64,000 bases of DNA, from the NCBI GenBank assembly GCA_963543925.1, contig CAUUCP010000006.1:1-64000 (forward strand). The letters run 5' to 3'. The notes under the pieces are model-generated. The model was not told the DNA's origin, ran no database searches, and saw only the letters and a program-made list of their open reading frames with translations. The stretch is from Bacteroides_D sp963543925 (GTDB lineage: Bacteria; Bacteroidota; Bacteroidia; Bacteroidales; CAJPTX01). Position numbers and translations under genes: made by a program. Every line of letters begins with the position of its first letter. The first letter of the stretch is position 1. This document shows positions 8,536-17,776 of the stretch, piece after piece.

Positions 8536-9622
8536 ATGCAGATTACCGCCGACATGGTCGCCGCCCTCGATCAGCGCGTCCTTGCGCTGGGGAGGCATCT
8601 TTGACATCCCTGGAAAACGAGAAGCACTCCTCCGCGAGCGAGAACTGACCACTCTAGACGGATTTTGGGACGATAGCAAGGCCGCTGAACAACAGCTCCG
8701 AAAGGTCGCAGCTATCGATAGTTGGATACAACAATTCGATCGCGTGGCAAAGGCTACCGAAGACTTTAACGTCCTATACGACTTCTATAAGGCTGGAGAT
8801 AGCTCCGAAGAGGAAATAGAAGCCGCATACAACGAAACCGTGCAAGCTATCGAAGAGCTAGAGCTACGTCAAATGCTCGGAAAAACAGAGGACGCCCTAG
8901 GCGCGATCCTCAAGATCAACTCCGGAGCTGGGGGCACCGAAAGCATGGACTGGGCCATGATGCTCATGCGGATGTATCAACACTGGGCAGAGCACAACGG
9001 ATATTCCTACAAAATCGCAGACTTACAGGAGGGAGAAGAAGCGGGGATAAAGTCCGTCACCATGGAAATCGTGGGGGAAATGGCATACGGATACCTCAAG
9101 GGGGAAAACGGTGTACACCGTCTCGTGCGAATCTCCCCCTTCGATGCCAATGCCAGACGACACACCTCCTTCGCTTCCGTATTTGTCGCACCCGCTATAG
9201 ACGAGACTATCGAGATCATCGTCAACCCTTCCGAGATTAAGTGGGATACCTACCGATCCTCAGGCGCGGGGGGACAGAATGTCAATAAGGTGGAAACGGG
9301 CGTACGACTCTACCATATCCCCACGGGGATCGTCGTCGAAAATACCGAGACGCGCTCCCAACTCCAGAACCGAGAAAATGCCATGCGCCTCTTGAAGTCC
9401 CACCTCTACGAACTAGAATTACGCAAGCGTGAGGAAGAAAAACGTAGAATTGAAGGCTCAAAGAAAAAGATTGAATGGGGAAGTCAGATCCGAAACTACG
9501 TCATGCAACCCTACCGATTGGTAAAGGATCTTCGCACGAATTACGAGACCTCCGATGTACAAGGGGTATTAGACGGAGGGCTGAACCCATTCATCAAAGA
9601 ATATCTCTTGCAGGGACTTTGA
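8536..9622 (+). CDS. prfB: Peptide chain release factor 2, made by +1 frameshift
   Basis: RF2 ends translation at UGA and UAA codons. The gene starts at ATG 8536, runs 22 codons to an in-frame TGA at 8602-8604, and continues in the +1 frame from GAC 8603, giving about 361 residues. The release motif GGQ is present (SSGAGGQNVNKVE), as is SPF, the RF2-type stop-codon recognition motif (RISPFDANARRHTSF). Reading from the +1 frame alone would give a false start at 8582 and miss the first 22 residues. Confidence 0.95.
8591..8605 (+). promoter_or_regulatory. RF2 programmed +1 frameshift site
   Basis: The sequence GGAGGCATCTTTGAC holds the elements known from bacterial prfB: a Shine-Dalgarno-like GGAGG just upstream, the slippery CTT, and the TGA stop followed by C. 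When RF2 is scarce, ribosomes pause at TGA and shift +1, so RF2 controls its own synthesis. Confidence 0.95.
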
Positions 9623-9629
9623 CAAACAG

Positions 9630-9994
9630 GATACTGTCCTAAAAGAGTGTGTAAGCATCACAGCAACGGGGGAGGAAAAATTGGGGGAAATACCGCTTTA
9701 TATTTTCCTCAATTCCTTATCCCCAAATAAGGTATGCTAGGAGTACACCAAGGCTACACTAACGCTACACGTGCTCTACACGCACTCTACACGTAGCAAA
9801 TTAGGTAAAATTACCTACTCCAAAATAGCCCATACTCTATACGTATTTCTTTATTCTAGCACTCTATTATTTAGCTCATCGTATAAAAATAGCGCTTTAG
9901 GATTTCCTAAAGTGACAGTAGGCACTATGTGTATAAGGAACGCGCGCTGGGCGGCGAAATAAGCAGCCTGTAACACCTTGTTTAGGGCAGTATA
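9630..9994 (+). repeat. Interspersed MITE-like repeat, copy B (most complete)
   Basis: About 365 bp bounded by inverted ends: GATACTGTCCTAAAAG at 9630-9645 and TTTAGGGCAGTATAC at 9981-9995. It starts 7 bp after the prfB stop. In order it holds a 33-codon open frame shared with the other copies (CVSITATGE...), the 11-bp array at 9742-9796, an AGGTAA/TTACCT inverted repeat near 9803-9816, a CCAAAATAGCCCATA block, TTTAGGATTTCCTAAAG, and GGGCGGCGAAATAAGCAGCC. There is no transposase and no clear target duplication. Confidence 0.8.
9742..9796. repeat. 11-bp tandem array in copy B
   Basis: Five 11-bp units (starts 9742, 9753, 9764, 9775, 9786) each carry the TACAC core, for example GCTACACGTGC and TCTACACGCAC. 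It is the longest clean array of the family in this window. Confidence 0.8.
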
Positions 9995-10054
9995 CTCCCC
10001 ATCTGTGGTAGGGACTCCTCCTCCCCTCCCCCCCCACATACACGGCAAAAAGAA

Positions 10055-10084
10055 ACGGAGCTGATGCTGCAGCACCAACTCCGT
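10055..10084 (-). terminator. Terminator of the RRM protein gene
   Basis: A hairpin of up to 15 bp with two mismatches (ACGGAG paired with CTCCGT, inner TGCTG/CAGCA) is followed on the minus strand by a T-rich run (the A-rich stretch at 10047-10054). It lies 53 bp past the stop of the minus-strand gene. The rest of 9995-10054 holds only a C-rich tract. Confidence 0.7.
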
Positions 10085-10137
10085 GAAAAATTCCTTGATC
10101 AAGAGAGCTTGCACAAGGAAAAATGGAGTACAAAGAC

Positions 10138-10422
10138 CTAGCGGTCGCCGTACCCTCCGCGATGCCCACCTTCGCGAGGTGCGCGTTCCTGTGCCACGTT
10201 CACTACTATCGAGCGACCCATCACGTCCGAACCGTTCAGTTCGTTGATGGCACGTTGCGCCGCCTGATCATCGGGCATCTCTACGAAACCGTAACCCTTG
10301 CTACGACCCGTGAGGCGATCCTTGATGATACGGGCATTCTGCACTTCGCCATAGTTAGAGAACAAAGCGCTCAGTTCGTCTTCTTGGTAACGATAAGGAA
10401 GACTTCCAACAAAAATGTTCAT
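10138..10422 (-). CDS. RRM-type RNA-binding protein
   Basis: A 94-residue protein made of one RNA recognition motif. It starts MNIFVGSLPYRYQEDEL (RNP2), and SKGYGFVEMPD near residue 45 is RNP1 with its aromatic residues. A short Gly/Arg-rich tail (GGHRGGYGDR) follows. Small RRM proteins of this type are common in Bacteroidota, and some act as global RNA-binding regulators; which RNAs this one binds cannot be read here. It is divergent from yggS. A TACATTTG on the minus strand at 10456-10463 could be its -7 element. Confidence 0.9.
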   Translation of the reverse strand: MNIFVGSLPYRYQEDELSALFSNYGEVQNARIIKDRLTGRSKGYGFVEMPDDQAAQRAINELNGSDVMGRSIVVNVAQERAPREGGHRGGYGDR

Positions 10423-10616
10423 TTCTCAAATAGAACTGTTAATCATACAACGTCCCAAATGTACGACGGTATTTTGAAACAAACCACAAAGCAGAACACT
10501 TTCCTATTACCGAAAGTACAAGGGATATTACTTAAACAGTTAGTTACAAGTTTGTTGTAAAAAGTTAATGCTGTGAAAGTTTTTCCGCTCCGCTCTGTTT
10601 TTAGGCGCTTTTACGC

Positions 10617-10624
10617 TACTTTTG
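10617..10624 (+). promoter_or_regulatory. Bacteroidota-type -7 element for yggS
   Basis: TACTTTTG matches TAnnTTTG, with TCTG at 10594-10597 at roughly the -33 distance. It lies 93 bp before the chosen start. Confidence 0.4.
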
Positions 10625-10716
10625 TCTCGGAAACTGTTCGCATTTCTGTGCTATGCACTATGTAAGTGCGCTGTGTTGCGTTCTGGTACTTTCGTTTTTC
10701 AAAATATACCCCGATG

Positions 10717-11391
10717 ATGTCTATAGCTGTTGCCTTAGAAATTTTGCGTAGGGAGATCCCTGCAAACGTGACCCTCCTTGCGGTTTCCAAGACGCACCCT
10801 GTAGAGGCCGTGCGAGAGGCTTACGCTGCGGGGCAGAGAGCGTTTGGTGAAAATAAGGTCCAGGAGCTCGTCACCAAGGCGCAGACACTCCCCGCAGATA
10901 TCGAGTGGCACCTGATCGGACACCTACAGACCAACAAGGTCAAAACCCTATTACCATTCGTCAGCTTAATCCACTCCGTCGATTCCCTAAAGCTCCTACA
11001 AGTCATTGAGAGCGAGAGCGCAAAGCTCGGACGTCGTACCCGGGTCTTACTACAGGTACACATCGCACAAGAGGATACCAAGTTCGGATTTACCCCAGAG
11101 GAGGTCAGAGCCTTTTTCACCACAACCGATTGGAAAGCCTACAGCCACGTAGAGATCGCAGGACTCATGGGAATGGCATCAAATACTAACGATCGGGAGC
11201 AGGTGCGCCGCGAATTTCATTCCCTAAAAAAGCTTTTTGATGAAGTCAAGGGCGCTGGTGGACTCCTAGAGTATATCTCCATACTGTCCATGGGGATGTC
11301 GGGGGATTATCCCATTGCAATTGCCGAGGGCTCTACCCTCATACGCGTTGGGAGTCGCATCTTTGGGGAACGGAGTTACACAAAGCACTAA
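10717..11391 (+). CDS. yggS: YggS-family PLP homeostasis protein
   Basis: A PLP-binding protein (YggS/PROSC/PLPBP) that buffers free pyridoxal phosphate and affects amino-acid and keto-acid balance; no enzyme activity is known. 224 residues, single alanine-racemase-like barrel. LLAVSKTHP near residue 24 holds the PLP lysine, FGENKVQEL and EWHLIGHLQTNK follow, and SMGMSGDYPIAIAEGSTLIRVG near the C-terminus binds the PLP phosphate. ATG 10717 (or 10714, adjacent) is chosen because conserved sequence starts there; the longer frame from 10666 adds an unconserved head. Confidence 0.9.
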   Translation: MSIAVALEILRREIPANVTLLAVSKTHPVEAVREAYAAGQRAFGENKVQELVTKAQTLPADIEWHLIGHLQTNKVKTLLPFVSLIHSVDSLKLLQVIESESAKLGRRTRVLLQVHIAQEDTKFGFTPEEVRAFFTTTDWKAYSHVEIAGLMGMASNTNDREQVRREFHSLKKLFDEVKGAGGLLEYISILSMGMSGDYPIAIAEGSTLIRVGSRIFGERSYTKH

Positions 11392-11465
11392 AGATGACTC
11401 TTCACAACGAGTTGGGGCGCGATAGTATACACTTGGGGCTTCTGGCGCGTTACTAGGGTATTTCA

Positions 11466-11473
11466 TACCTTTG
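11466..11473 (+). promoter_or_regulatory. Bacteroidota-type -7 element for the PorW-like gene
   Basis: TACCTTTG ends only 7 bp before ATG 11481, so the transcript would be nearly leaderless if this is the promoter used. Confidence 0.45.
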
Positions 11474-11480
11474 TCACACA

Positions 11481-14162
11481 ATGCGGATGTCTACGAAGAG
11501 TGCCCAGAGGGGCTGGAAAAGTGGCGTGCTGGTGCTCTGCGCACTGGTGGCGGGGCTAGTGGCGGGCTGTAGTACAAAGACAAACAACGCCTACTATCGT
11601 TTTTATCACGCATTTACCTCCTATTTCAATTACTACTTCAACGCTGAGGAAGCTTATAAGGCGGGCGTCAAGCAGGCGACCCAGGCCATGCAGTACGACT
11701 ATACGCGTCCCCTCCCTTTCTGTATTGCGGGCTTGCCAGATGCAGCACTCAATACGGGGGGAGAGATGGATAGGGTGCAGACAAAATGTGCCACACTTAT
11801 CAAGGCGCATTCCATTACTGTGAAGCCTGCTAGAGGAAAGGATGCCCTTACGCCGAAAGAAAAAGCCTTTTACGCGCAAAATGAGTTCAATGTCTACGCC
11901 CGTAGAGCTTGGCTCTTGATCGGGAAGTCGCGTCTCTGGGCGGGAGAGTTTGCACAAGCACGACAGGCGATAGATTTTGCGATGAATCAGTTCGCTGGAC
12001 AAGCCGAGGGTTGGGAAGCGCAACTGTGGAAGGCGCGTATCGAGATGCTCGAAGGCGAAAAACTCGACGCAAAGGAACGATTGGCGAGCCTGGCCGTCGC
12101 GCCCTACCGTCCGAAAGGGAAATTCTATACCTACCTCTTGGAGTCCATCTGGGCAGACCTTCTGGTCGAGGAACAGGACTATCCAGCGGCTATCCTGCAC
12201 GGGAAACTGGCGCTGGACTGTGCCCCCTCCCGTATTGACCGTGCACGCTGCCGATTGGCATTGGCGCAACTTTATGAGGAAAATAAGAATTACGCCGAAG
12301 CCTTCGAGCTCTACAAAAAGGTCGCAGGCAATGCCCCAAGTTACGAGATGAGCTTCAACGCGCTCGTACGCAGCGCCTCGCTCTCCGCACGAGTACAGGG
12401 AAAGGGGATGGAAAAGAGTCTGCGAAACTTAGCCAAGGACGAGAAAAACGCCGACTACCTCGACCAGATCTACTACGCCCTCGGCGAGATCGCTTTTGCA
12501 AAAGGAGATACCTTGGCAGGGCTAGAGCTTTTCAAGGAGTCCGCACAGCGTAGCGTATCGAACGCAAAGCAAAAGGGAGCGTCCCACCTCAAGGTCGCTG
12601 AGTATTACTTTGCAAAGAGTGATTACTTCCACGCTGCCTCCTCATACGATAGCGCACTAGCTGCCCTACCAGAGAGCTATCCACGTTACGTCGAGGTGGC
12701 AAAACGCGCTGCCGTCTTGGGAAATTTAGCCCAAGCACAGGGCATCGTCTTGCGAGAGGATAGTCTACAGCGCGTGGCCCGCATGCCAGAGGCTGAGCGC
12801 AAGAAGTTCATACAAGACATCATTGCCAAGTTACGAGAAGAGGAACGGCTCGCCAAATTGGAGGAGGAGCGCGAACAGATGGATCGCAACTTTGCCCTAC
12901 AAAACGAGTATCGGCAGGGCTCATCCTCCCAGAACAATGCGAGTGGCTCGGGCAGCGGATGGTACTTTTACAATACTTCCACTCTGGCTTTCGGACGTAC
13001 AGACTTCCGAGGAAAGTGGGGAAATCGAAAGTTGGAAGACAACTGGCGTCGGAAAAATAAAATGGGGGGCGGTTTTGAAGCCAACGACCCCAACAAGCAG
13101 GATTCTATTAAAAATGGAGGAGATAAGTATTCCGAGGCTTTTTACCTAGCCGATCTCCCCATGAACGACTCCATGCGTGCCGCCTCGGACAATGCCATTC
13201 GCTTGGCGCTGGCTGACATGGCCGAGTCCTATCGCAACGACTTCAACGATCCGCAACGTGCCATCGAGACCTACGACCAGATACTCCAACGCTACCCACG
13301 AGACGAAGGGGCTGCCGAGGCTTGTTTTATGGCATACATGACCGCAGATCGAGCCAACCTCGTCCCACAGCGTGCGCAGTATAGAGAGAGGCTATTGTCA
13401 CAGTTCGCCGCTACCCCCTATGCGCGTATCCTCTCCGACCCACAGTATATGGAAAAAGTGCGGGCAGAAAAGGAAACGAATGAACAGCTCGCAGACGCCA
13501 TCCTTCAAGCTATGAAAAGCGGAGACAGAACCGCGGCATATCGACAAGCATCAACTGCCATGGCGGGATCTACGGCCGATGAGTATAAGGTTCGTTTTGC
13601 TCTCCTAGCTGCTTTGAATGCGGGGAATGAACCTGGGGATACGATCCAGGTCGCTGCTCTTCAGAACTTTGCTCAAAACTACCGAGAATATCCCGAGAGT
13701 CGCTATGCCGAGGAGGTACTCACCGCAATCGCCCGACGAGACATCTTGGGCGACGAAGTGCCTCCCCTCATCATCGGTAACCAAGAGGTCGTCGTACAAA
13801 AAACGGAAAAGAAGTACGAGGTATCCAAGGGCCAGCATTACCTCTTGTTGGTCTTTAACCCCAAGGAGAATTTCCGAGAACTAAAGTTCCAGACCATCAG
13901 TTTCGGGGTGGACTACGACGTGAACTTGAATCTAGAGGTCGAGGACTACCCCCTCAACGAGAGCGCTACGCTACTGGTGATCTCGTCGTTCGAAACCCAT
14001 GACGAGGCACTTGCCTTCCAAGAGGCGATCGACGAAGCAGAGCCATTCGGAGATACGCATCCCTTCTTTATCATCATCTCCCCAGAGAACCTAGAAATTT
14101 TGAAGGAGCAAAAGGCATTCCTCCCCTATGTCGATTTCTACAAGAAGAACTACAAGCAATAG
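11481..14162 (+). CDS. porW: T9SS lipoprotein, PorW/SprE-like TPR protein
   Basis: An 893-residue lipoprotein (lipobox VAGC, C30) whose mature part starts with NNAYYRFYHAFTSYFNYYFN and EEAYKAG, the hallmark opening of SprE/PorW proteins. Helical TPR-like repeats run from about residue 140 to 470, a charged and Ser/Gly-rich linker lies near 450-500, and more TPRs follow at about 580-770. PorW/SprE proteins are needed for type IX secretion and link the outer-membrane translocon to the motor complex. The next gene is porX, the response regulator of the same system. The identification rests on the N-terminal block and architecture. Confidence 0.8.
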   Translation: MRMSTKSAQRGWKSGVLVLCALVAGLVAGCSTKTNNAYYRFYHAFTSYFNYYFNAEEAYKAGVKQATQAMQYDYTRPLPFCIAGLPDAALNTGGEMDRVQTKCATLIKAHSITVKPARGKDALTPKEKAFYAQNEFNVYARRAWLLIGKSRLWAGEFAQARQAIDFAMNQFAGQAEGWEAQLWKARIEMLEGEKLDAKERLASLAVAPYRPKGKFYTYLLESIWADLLVEEQDYPAAILHGKLALDCAPSRIDRARCRLALAQLYEENKNYAEAFELYKKVAGNAPSYEMSFNALVRSASLSARVQGKGMEKSLRNLAKDEKNADYLDQIYYALGEIAFAKGDTLAGLELFKESAQRSVSNAKQKGASHLKVAEYYFAKSDYFHAASSYDSALAALPESYPRYVEVAKRAAVLGNLAQAQGIVLREDSLQRVARMPEAERKKFIQDIIAKLREEERLAKLEEEREQMDRNFALQNEYRQGSSSQNNASGSGSGWYFYNTSTLAFGRTDFRGKWGNRKLEDNWRRKNKMGGGFEANDPNKQDSIKNGGDKYSEAFYLADLPMNDSMRAASDNAIRLALADMAESYRNDFNDPQRAIETYDQILQRYPRDEGAAEACFMAYMTADRANLVPQRAQYRERLLSQFAATPYARILSDPQYMEKVRAEKETNEQLADAILQAMKSGDRTAAYRQASTAMAGSTADEYKVRFALLAALNAGNEPGDTIQVAALQNFAQNYREYPESRYAEEVLTAIARRDILGDEVPPLIIGNQEVVVQKTEKKYEVSKGQHYLLLVFNPKENFRELKFQTISFGVDYDVNLNLEVEDYPLNESATLLVISSFETHDEALAFQEAIDEAEPFGDTHPFFIIISPENLEILKEQKAFLPYVDFYKKNYKQ

Positions 14163-14412
14163 TAGCTCCCGAAGGGTGGGGGGCAGCGTACGACACTACG
14201 AACCTTCGGAAGGCTTGTAAAGAACATCGCCGATTAGGGGAAATGGATTCTAACATACCCCCCCCACACACAGTCGCCCTAGTCCCCCGTCTAGAGGTGT
14301 AAAGACGCTGGCGGATGCTCACCAAAGCGACGATGGGGAAGGAGTTCCTACAACAGAACACGGGAGGAAAACGTTACCTTAGGGTAATAGATATACAGGA
14401 GAACGTAACACG

Positions 14413-15972
14413 ATGGGCTCTGCTAAAATCCTGTGGGTCGACGACGAGATAGAACTCCTCCGCCCACACATCCTTTTCCTAGAAAAAAAAGGCTATCAGC
14501 TTGCGACCGCCACGAATGCCGATGACGCACTCGATCGGGTCGAACGAGAACCATTCGATCTTATCTTCCTCGACGAGAATATGCCTGGACTTACGGGACT
14601 CGAGGCGCTTGCCCATTTCAAGCGATTGGCCCCCACCGTACCCATCGTCATGGTTACAAAGAGCGAGGAGGAAGATATCATGGATCGCGCCGTGGGAGCG
14701 AAGATCGCTGACTACTTGATTAAGCCAGTAAATCCAAGCCAGATCCTTATCTCCATCAAAAAGCACGTTCACGAACGAGAGCTGGTAACCGTGGGGACGA
14801 CCTCGGCATACCAGAACAACTATCTCCAGATCGGAGACCTCATCAATTCTGCACAGACTTGGCAGGATTGGACAAAGATACACCTACAACTCTCCGAGTG
14901 GCGCGTGAGCCTACTCTCGGCAAACGCCCCCGAGATGTTGGAACTCCATGCGCAGCTACAGCAACAGGCGAACGTCGCTTTCGGAAAGTATATCCGTCGT
15001 AACTATACCAGCTGGTTCTCCGATTTGGGCAGTGGTCCCGTGACTTCCCCACGCGTGATCCGAGATCAAGTCTTACCCTACGTAGATGCTGGAGAGAAGG
15101 TCGTCCTATTGGTCATCGATAACCTCCGTTTTGACCAATGGCGCATGCTCCGAGAGAGTATCTCGAAAACTTGGCGTGTCGAGCAGGAGCAGACCTACTA
15201 CGCCATCCTACCCACCGTAACGCACTATGCGCGTAATTCCCTCTTTGCTGGATTGATGCCCTTGGAGATCTCACAACTACACCCAGACTTGTGGATCGGA
15301 GAACAGGACGAGGAGGGCAAGAATATCTACGAGTACGAACTGCTGCGTAGAAACCTACAGAGGCTCGGAAAAAAGTGTTCTACACTCTACTATAAAGGGG
15401 CGACCCTCGACGGTACGCCATTGAAGGATGGAGATTTCCAACAACTATTGGAAACAGACCTCACCGTGGTGGTCTATAACTTCATCGATATGCTCTCCCA
15501 CGCACGCCACGACATGCAGATTATGAAGCAGTTGGCAAATGACGCACACGCCTATCTTTCCCTCACGCAGAGCTGGTTTAAGCACTCGGACTTGTTCGTC
15601 TTTCTTGAAAAGCTAAGCCGCTACCCCGTACGCTTGCTCATTACCACAGATCATGGCTCTATTCAGGTGAAGAAGGCGCTGAAAGTGATCGGAGATCGAG
15701 AAACGTCCAACAATATGCGCTACAAGCTCGGAAAAAGCCTATCTTATAACGATAGAGAGGTCTTCGCCTGTAAGAACCCCGCTGAGGTACACCTCCCACA
15801 GTCCAGTATGAGCGCGCGTTATATCTTTGCCCTCGGAAACGACTTCCTCATTTATCCCAATAACTTCAATACCTATGCTCGCATGTTCAAGGATTCCTTC
15901 CAACACGGGGGCGTTTCGCTCGAGGAGATGATCGTGCCATTTATCTCCCTCTCTCCACAGAAGAATAAGTAG
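14413..15972 (+). CDS. porX: PorX: response regulator with PglZ-type phosphatase domain
   Basis: A 519-residue protein with a CheY-like receiver at residues 5-120 (acidic D10/D11, phospho-acceptor D54 in FLDENMPG, K105 in LIKP). An effector of the PglZ/alkaline-phosphatase superfamily follows, with VVLLVIDNLRFDQW near residue 233 holding the first metal ligand, and LLITTDHGSIQVKK near 415. PorX is the regulator of type IX secretion in Porphyromonas and gliding Bacteroidota; structural work on PorX assigns a zinc-dependent phosphodiesterase activity on oligonucleotides. Its partner kinase PorY is not in the window. tsaE follows 17 bp downstream. Confidence 0.92.
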   Translation: MGSAKILWVDDEIELLRPHILFLEKKGYQLATATNADDALDRVEREPFDLIFLDENMPGLTGLEALAHFKRLAPTVPIVMVTKSEEEDIMDRAVGAKIADYLIKPVNPSQILISIKKHVHERELVTVGTTSAYQNNYLQIGDLINSAQTWQDWTKIHLQLSEWRVSLLSANAPEMLELHAQLQQQANVAFGKYIRRNYTSWFSDLGSGPVTSPRVIRDQVLPYVDAGEKVVLLVIDNLRFDQWRMLRESISKTWRVEQEQTYYAILPTVTHYARNSLFAGLMPLEISQLHPDLWIGEQDEEGKNIYEYELLRRNLQRLGKKCSTLYYKGATLDGTPLKDGDFQQLLETDLTVVVYNFIDMLSHARHDMQIMKQLANDAHAYLSLTQSWFKHSDLFVFLEKLSRYPVRLLITTDHGSIQVKKALKVIGDRETSNNMRYKLGKSLSYNDREVFACKNPAEVHLPQSSMSARYIFALGNDFLIYPNNFNTYARMFKDSFQHGGVSLEEMIVPFISLSPQKNK

Positions 15973-15989
15973 GAAAGCAGCAACGTAGG

Positions 15990-16433
15990 ATGGAAGAATA
16001 TCAGGTGATCGCGATACCTTCGGAGGAGAGTCAGGATCTACAAAAAGCCGTCGAGGAGTTTCTCCACACGGTGGGACGCTTGCGCTGTGTCTGTTTTTGG
16101 GGAGGTCTCGGAGCTGGGAAGACCACCTTTATCCGTGCCCTATGTCAACATCTTGGGGTCACCGACGTCGTGACCAGCCCGACCTTCGCCCTGATCAACG
16201 AGTATTATTGCGATGACGGCGCGCCCGTCTATCACTTCGATTTCTATAGATTGAACTCCTTGCGCGAAGCCTTGGATATCGGCGTGGAAGATTACCTCTT
16301 GTTCAACCGTGGTCTCTGTCTTATCGAGTGGCCTGCACTGGTCGAGTCGCTACTCCCCCCAGAGTCGCTCGACGTCGCGCTGAGGCTTGCTGATGGCGGA
16401 GGACGAGAGCTCATCATAGGGGCGCGGGAATAA
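15990..16433 (+). CDS. tsaE: tRNA t6A synthesis ATPase TsaE
   Basis: TsaE is the ATPase that works with TsaB and TsaD to put the threonylcarbamoyl group on A37 of ANN-decoding tRNAs. 147 residues, normal length. It has the Walker A motif GGLGAGKTTF near residue 39, SPTFALINEY near 65, and HFDFYRL near 80. LIEWPALVESLLP near the C-terminus is also typical. The porX-tsaE pairing is common in Bacteroidota as I recall. Confidence 0.92.
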   Translation: MEEYQVIAIPSEESQDLQKAVEEFLHTVGRLRCVCFWGGLGAGKTTFIRALCQHLGVTDVVTSPTFALINEYYCDDGAPVYHFDFYRLNSLREALDIGVEDYLLFNRGLCLIEWPALVESLLPPESLDVALRLADGGGRELIIGARE

Positions 16434-16446
16434 TGTGCGATCATGG

Positions 16447-16454
16447 TATCTTTG
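16447..16454 (+). promoter_or_regulatory. Bacteroidota-type -7 element for the DoxX-to-secG gene run
   Basis: TATCTTTG lies 37 bp before ATG 16491, just after tsaE. The five genes that follow are close-set and co-directional, so this may drive them all. No good -33 match is seen. Confidence 0.5.
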
Positions 16455-16490
16455 TGTGCATCACAACCTCTCTCTCTCTCGTAGTGTAAA

Positions 16491-17759
16491 ATGACCACAG
16501 CTCGGAAGATTCTTTATCATTTTTCGCGCCTCCTATTGGGGCTGGTGTTCGTGTTCTCCGGATTTGTCAAGAGTGTAGACCCACAAGGGTTTGCCTATAA
16601 ACTGCAGGACTATTTTACTGCGTTCGGACTTGCGGGGCTACATCCGTTGGCCTATGGGCTGGCATTTTTCCTTGTTTCCCTCGAACTCTATGTCGGGCTC
16701 TTGTTGCTCTTCGCTGAGTGGAAAAAGGTCGCGGGGCTGCTGGTCACAGCCTTTATGGGCTTCTTTACGCCCCTGACGCTCTATTTAGCCCTTGCCAATC
16801 CAGTCTCCGACTGTGGCTGTTTTGGAGATGCCATCAAACTGACCAATTGGGAGACGTTTGGGAAAAACCTCCCATTACTCCTAGCGGCGATTTACTGCCT
16901 GTGGAGTGTTTTGCGGAAGAAAGACACGCCGCAGAAGGTCTCCTGTACGGGATGCCGTTTCGTCTCGCATGCCCTCTTCCCGATCCTCCTAGCGCTTTTT
17001 TCGCTCTTTCCCGCCTTTTGGGCAACCATCAGTCTACCGATGATCGACTTCCGACCCTACAAAATCGGGGCTAATTTGCGCGAAGGGATGGCTATACCCG
17101 AAGATGCCCCAAAGGACGAGTTCCAGACCGAGTTCGTTTACGAGAAGGAGGGTGTGCAAAAAACGTTCAGCGAATTTGACTATCCATGGGATGATACCAC
17201 ATGGCACTACGTCTCCAGTGAAAATAGATTGATACAGAAGGGATACGAACCACCGATTCATGACTTCGCCCTAGAGGATCCCCAGAATGTAGACCATGTC
17301 CCCGAGCTACTCGATAGGAAGGGGCTCTCCCTCCTGGTAGTAACCCCTTTTCTAGAAAGTTTGTCGCCAGAGGACGTCGCCAAGTTGAATGCTTTGCAAG
17401 GAAAGACCGAGGCGGGGGAGATTCGTCTCTTTCATGGAACAGCCTCCTCGCCAGCCTTACAACAAGATTTCAACCAGCGCGGATTGACCACGACGCTCTA
17501 TACCACCAACGAACGCACCTTGAAGACGATCGTGCGCGCTGCGACGGGGGTTGTGCTCATCGGAGATGGCGTCGTGCTCAACAAATGGTCACTACATAGT
17601 TTGCCAGCAGTAGAGTATTTTGCTACTCTGAAAAATCTACCTACGACACAACTCCGTGGGAGCGGAGCTATCTGGCTGGTCTATATACTTGGGGGCGTAT
17701 TGTTGCTACTGGGGGGGCTACGCCTATACATCAAGCGCAAACAGTGTAAGGCGAACTAA
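16491..17759 (+). CDS. DoxX/MauE-like membrane protein (BT_3928 family type)
   Basis: A 422-residue membrane protein. The first 170 residues form four to five helices with the DoxX/MauE pattern, including SGFVKSVDP near residue 23 and the cysteine motif DCGCFGD near residue 107. A further helix lies near 165-185, then a soluble region of about 190 residues, and a last helix near 385-405. In Bacteroidota this family is usually annotated BT_3928-like; a role in periplasmic thiol-disulfide handling is suspected from the MauE likeness and the paired cysteines, but not shown here. The sigma-54 activator gene is 18 bp downstream. Confidence 0.75.
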   Translation: MTTARKILYHFSRLLLGLVFVFSGFVKSVDPQGFAYKLQDYFTAFGLAGLHPLAYGLAFFLVSLELYVGLLLLFAEWKKVAGLLVTAFMGFFTPLTLYLALANPVSDCGCFGDAIKLTNWETFGKNLPLLLAAIYCLWSVLRKKDTPQKVSCTGCRFVSHALFPILLALFSLFPAFWATISLPMIDFRPYKIGANLREGMAIPEDAPKDEFQTEFVYEKEGVQKTFSEFDYPWDDTTWHYVSSENRLIQKGYEPPIHDFALEDPQNVDHVPELLDRKGLSLLVVTPFLESLSPEDVAKLNALQGKTEAGEIRLFHGTASSPALQQDFNQRGLTTTLYTTNERTLKTIVRAATGVVLIGDGVVLNKWSLHSLPAVEYFATLKNLPTTQLRGSGAIWLVYILGGVLLLLGGLRLYIKRKQCKAN

Positions 17760-17776
17760 ACGGAAGAACGGAGAGA

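Noticed and set aside
9742..9796. Possible CRISPR array
   Set aside because: The units are only 11 bp with no spacers of CRISPR length, they recur in dispersed repeats, and no cas genes are present.
9771..9962. Plus-strand open frames inside the repeats (also 63354-63725)
   Set aside because: They lie in the non-conserved part of the repeat family, lack ribosome-binding sites, and are not kept in the other copies.
14163..14412. Possible small RNA or gene between the PorW-like gene and porX
   Set aside because: The gap has a CCGAAGG/CCTTCGG inverted repeat with a large loop and a TTACC/GGTAA repeat near 14374-14387, but no T-run, clear promoter or conserved frame that would support a gene.
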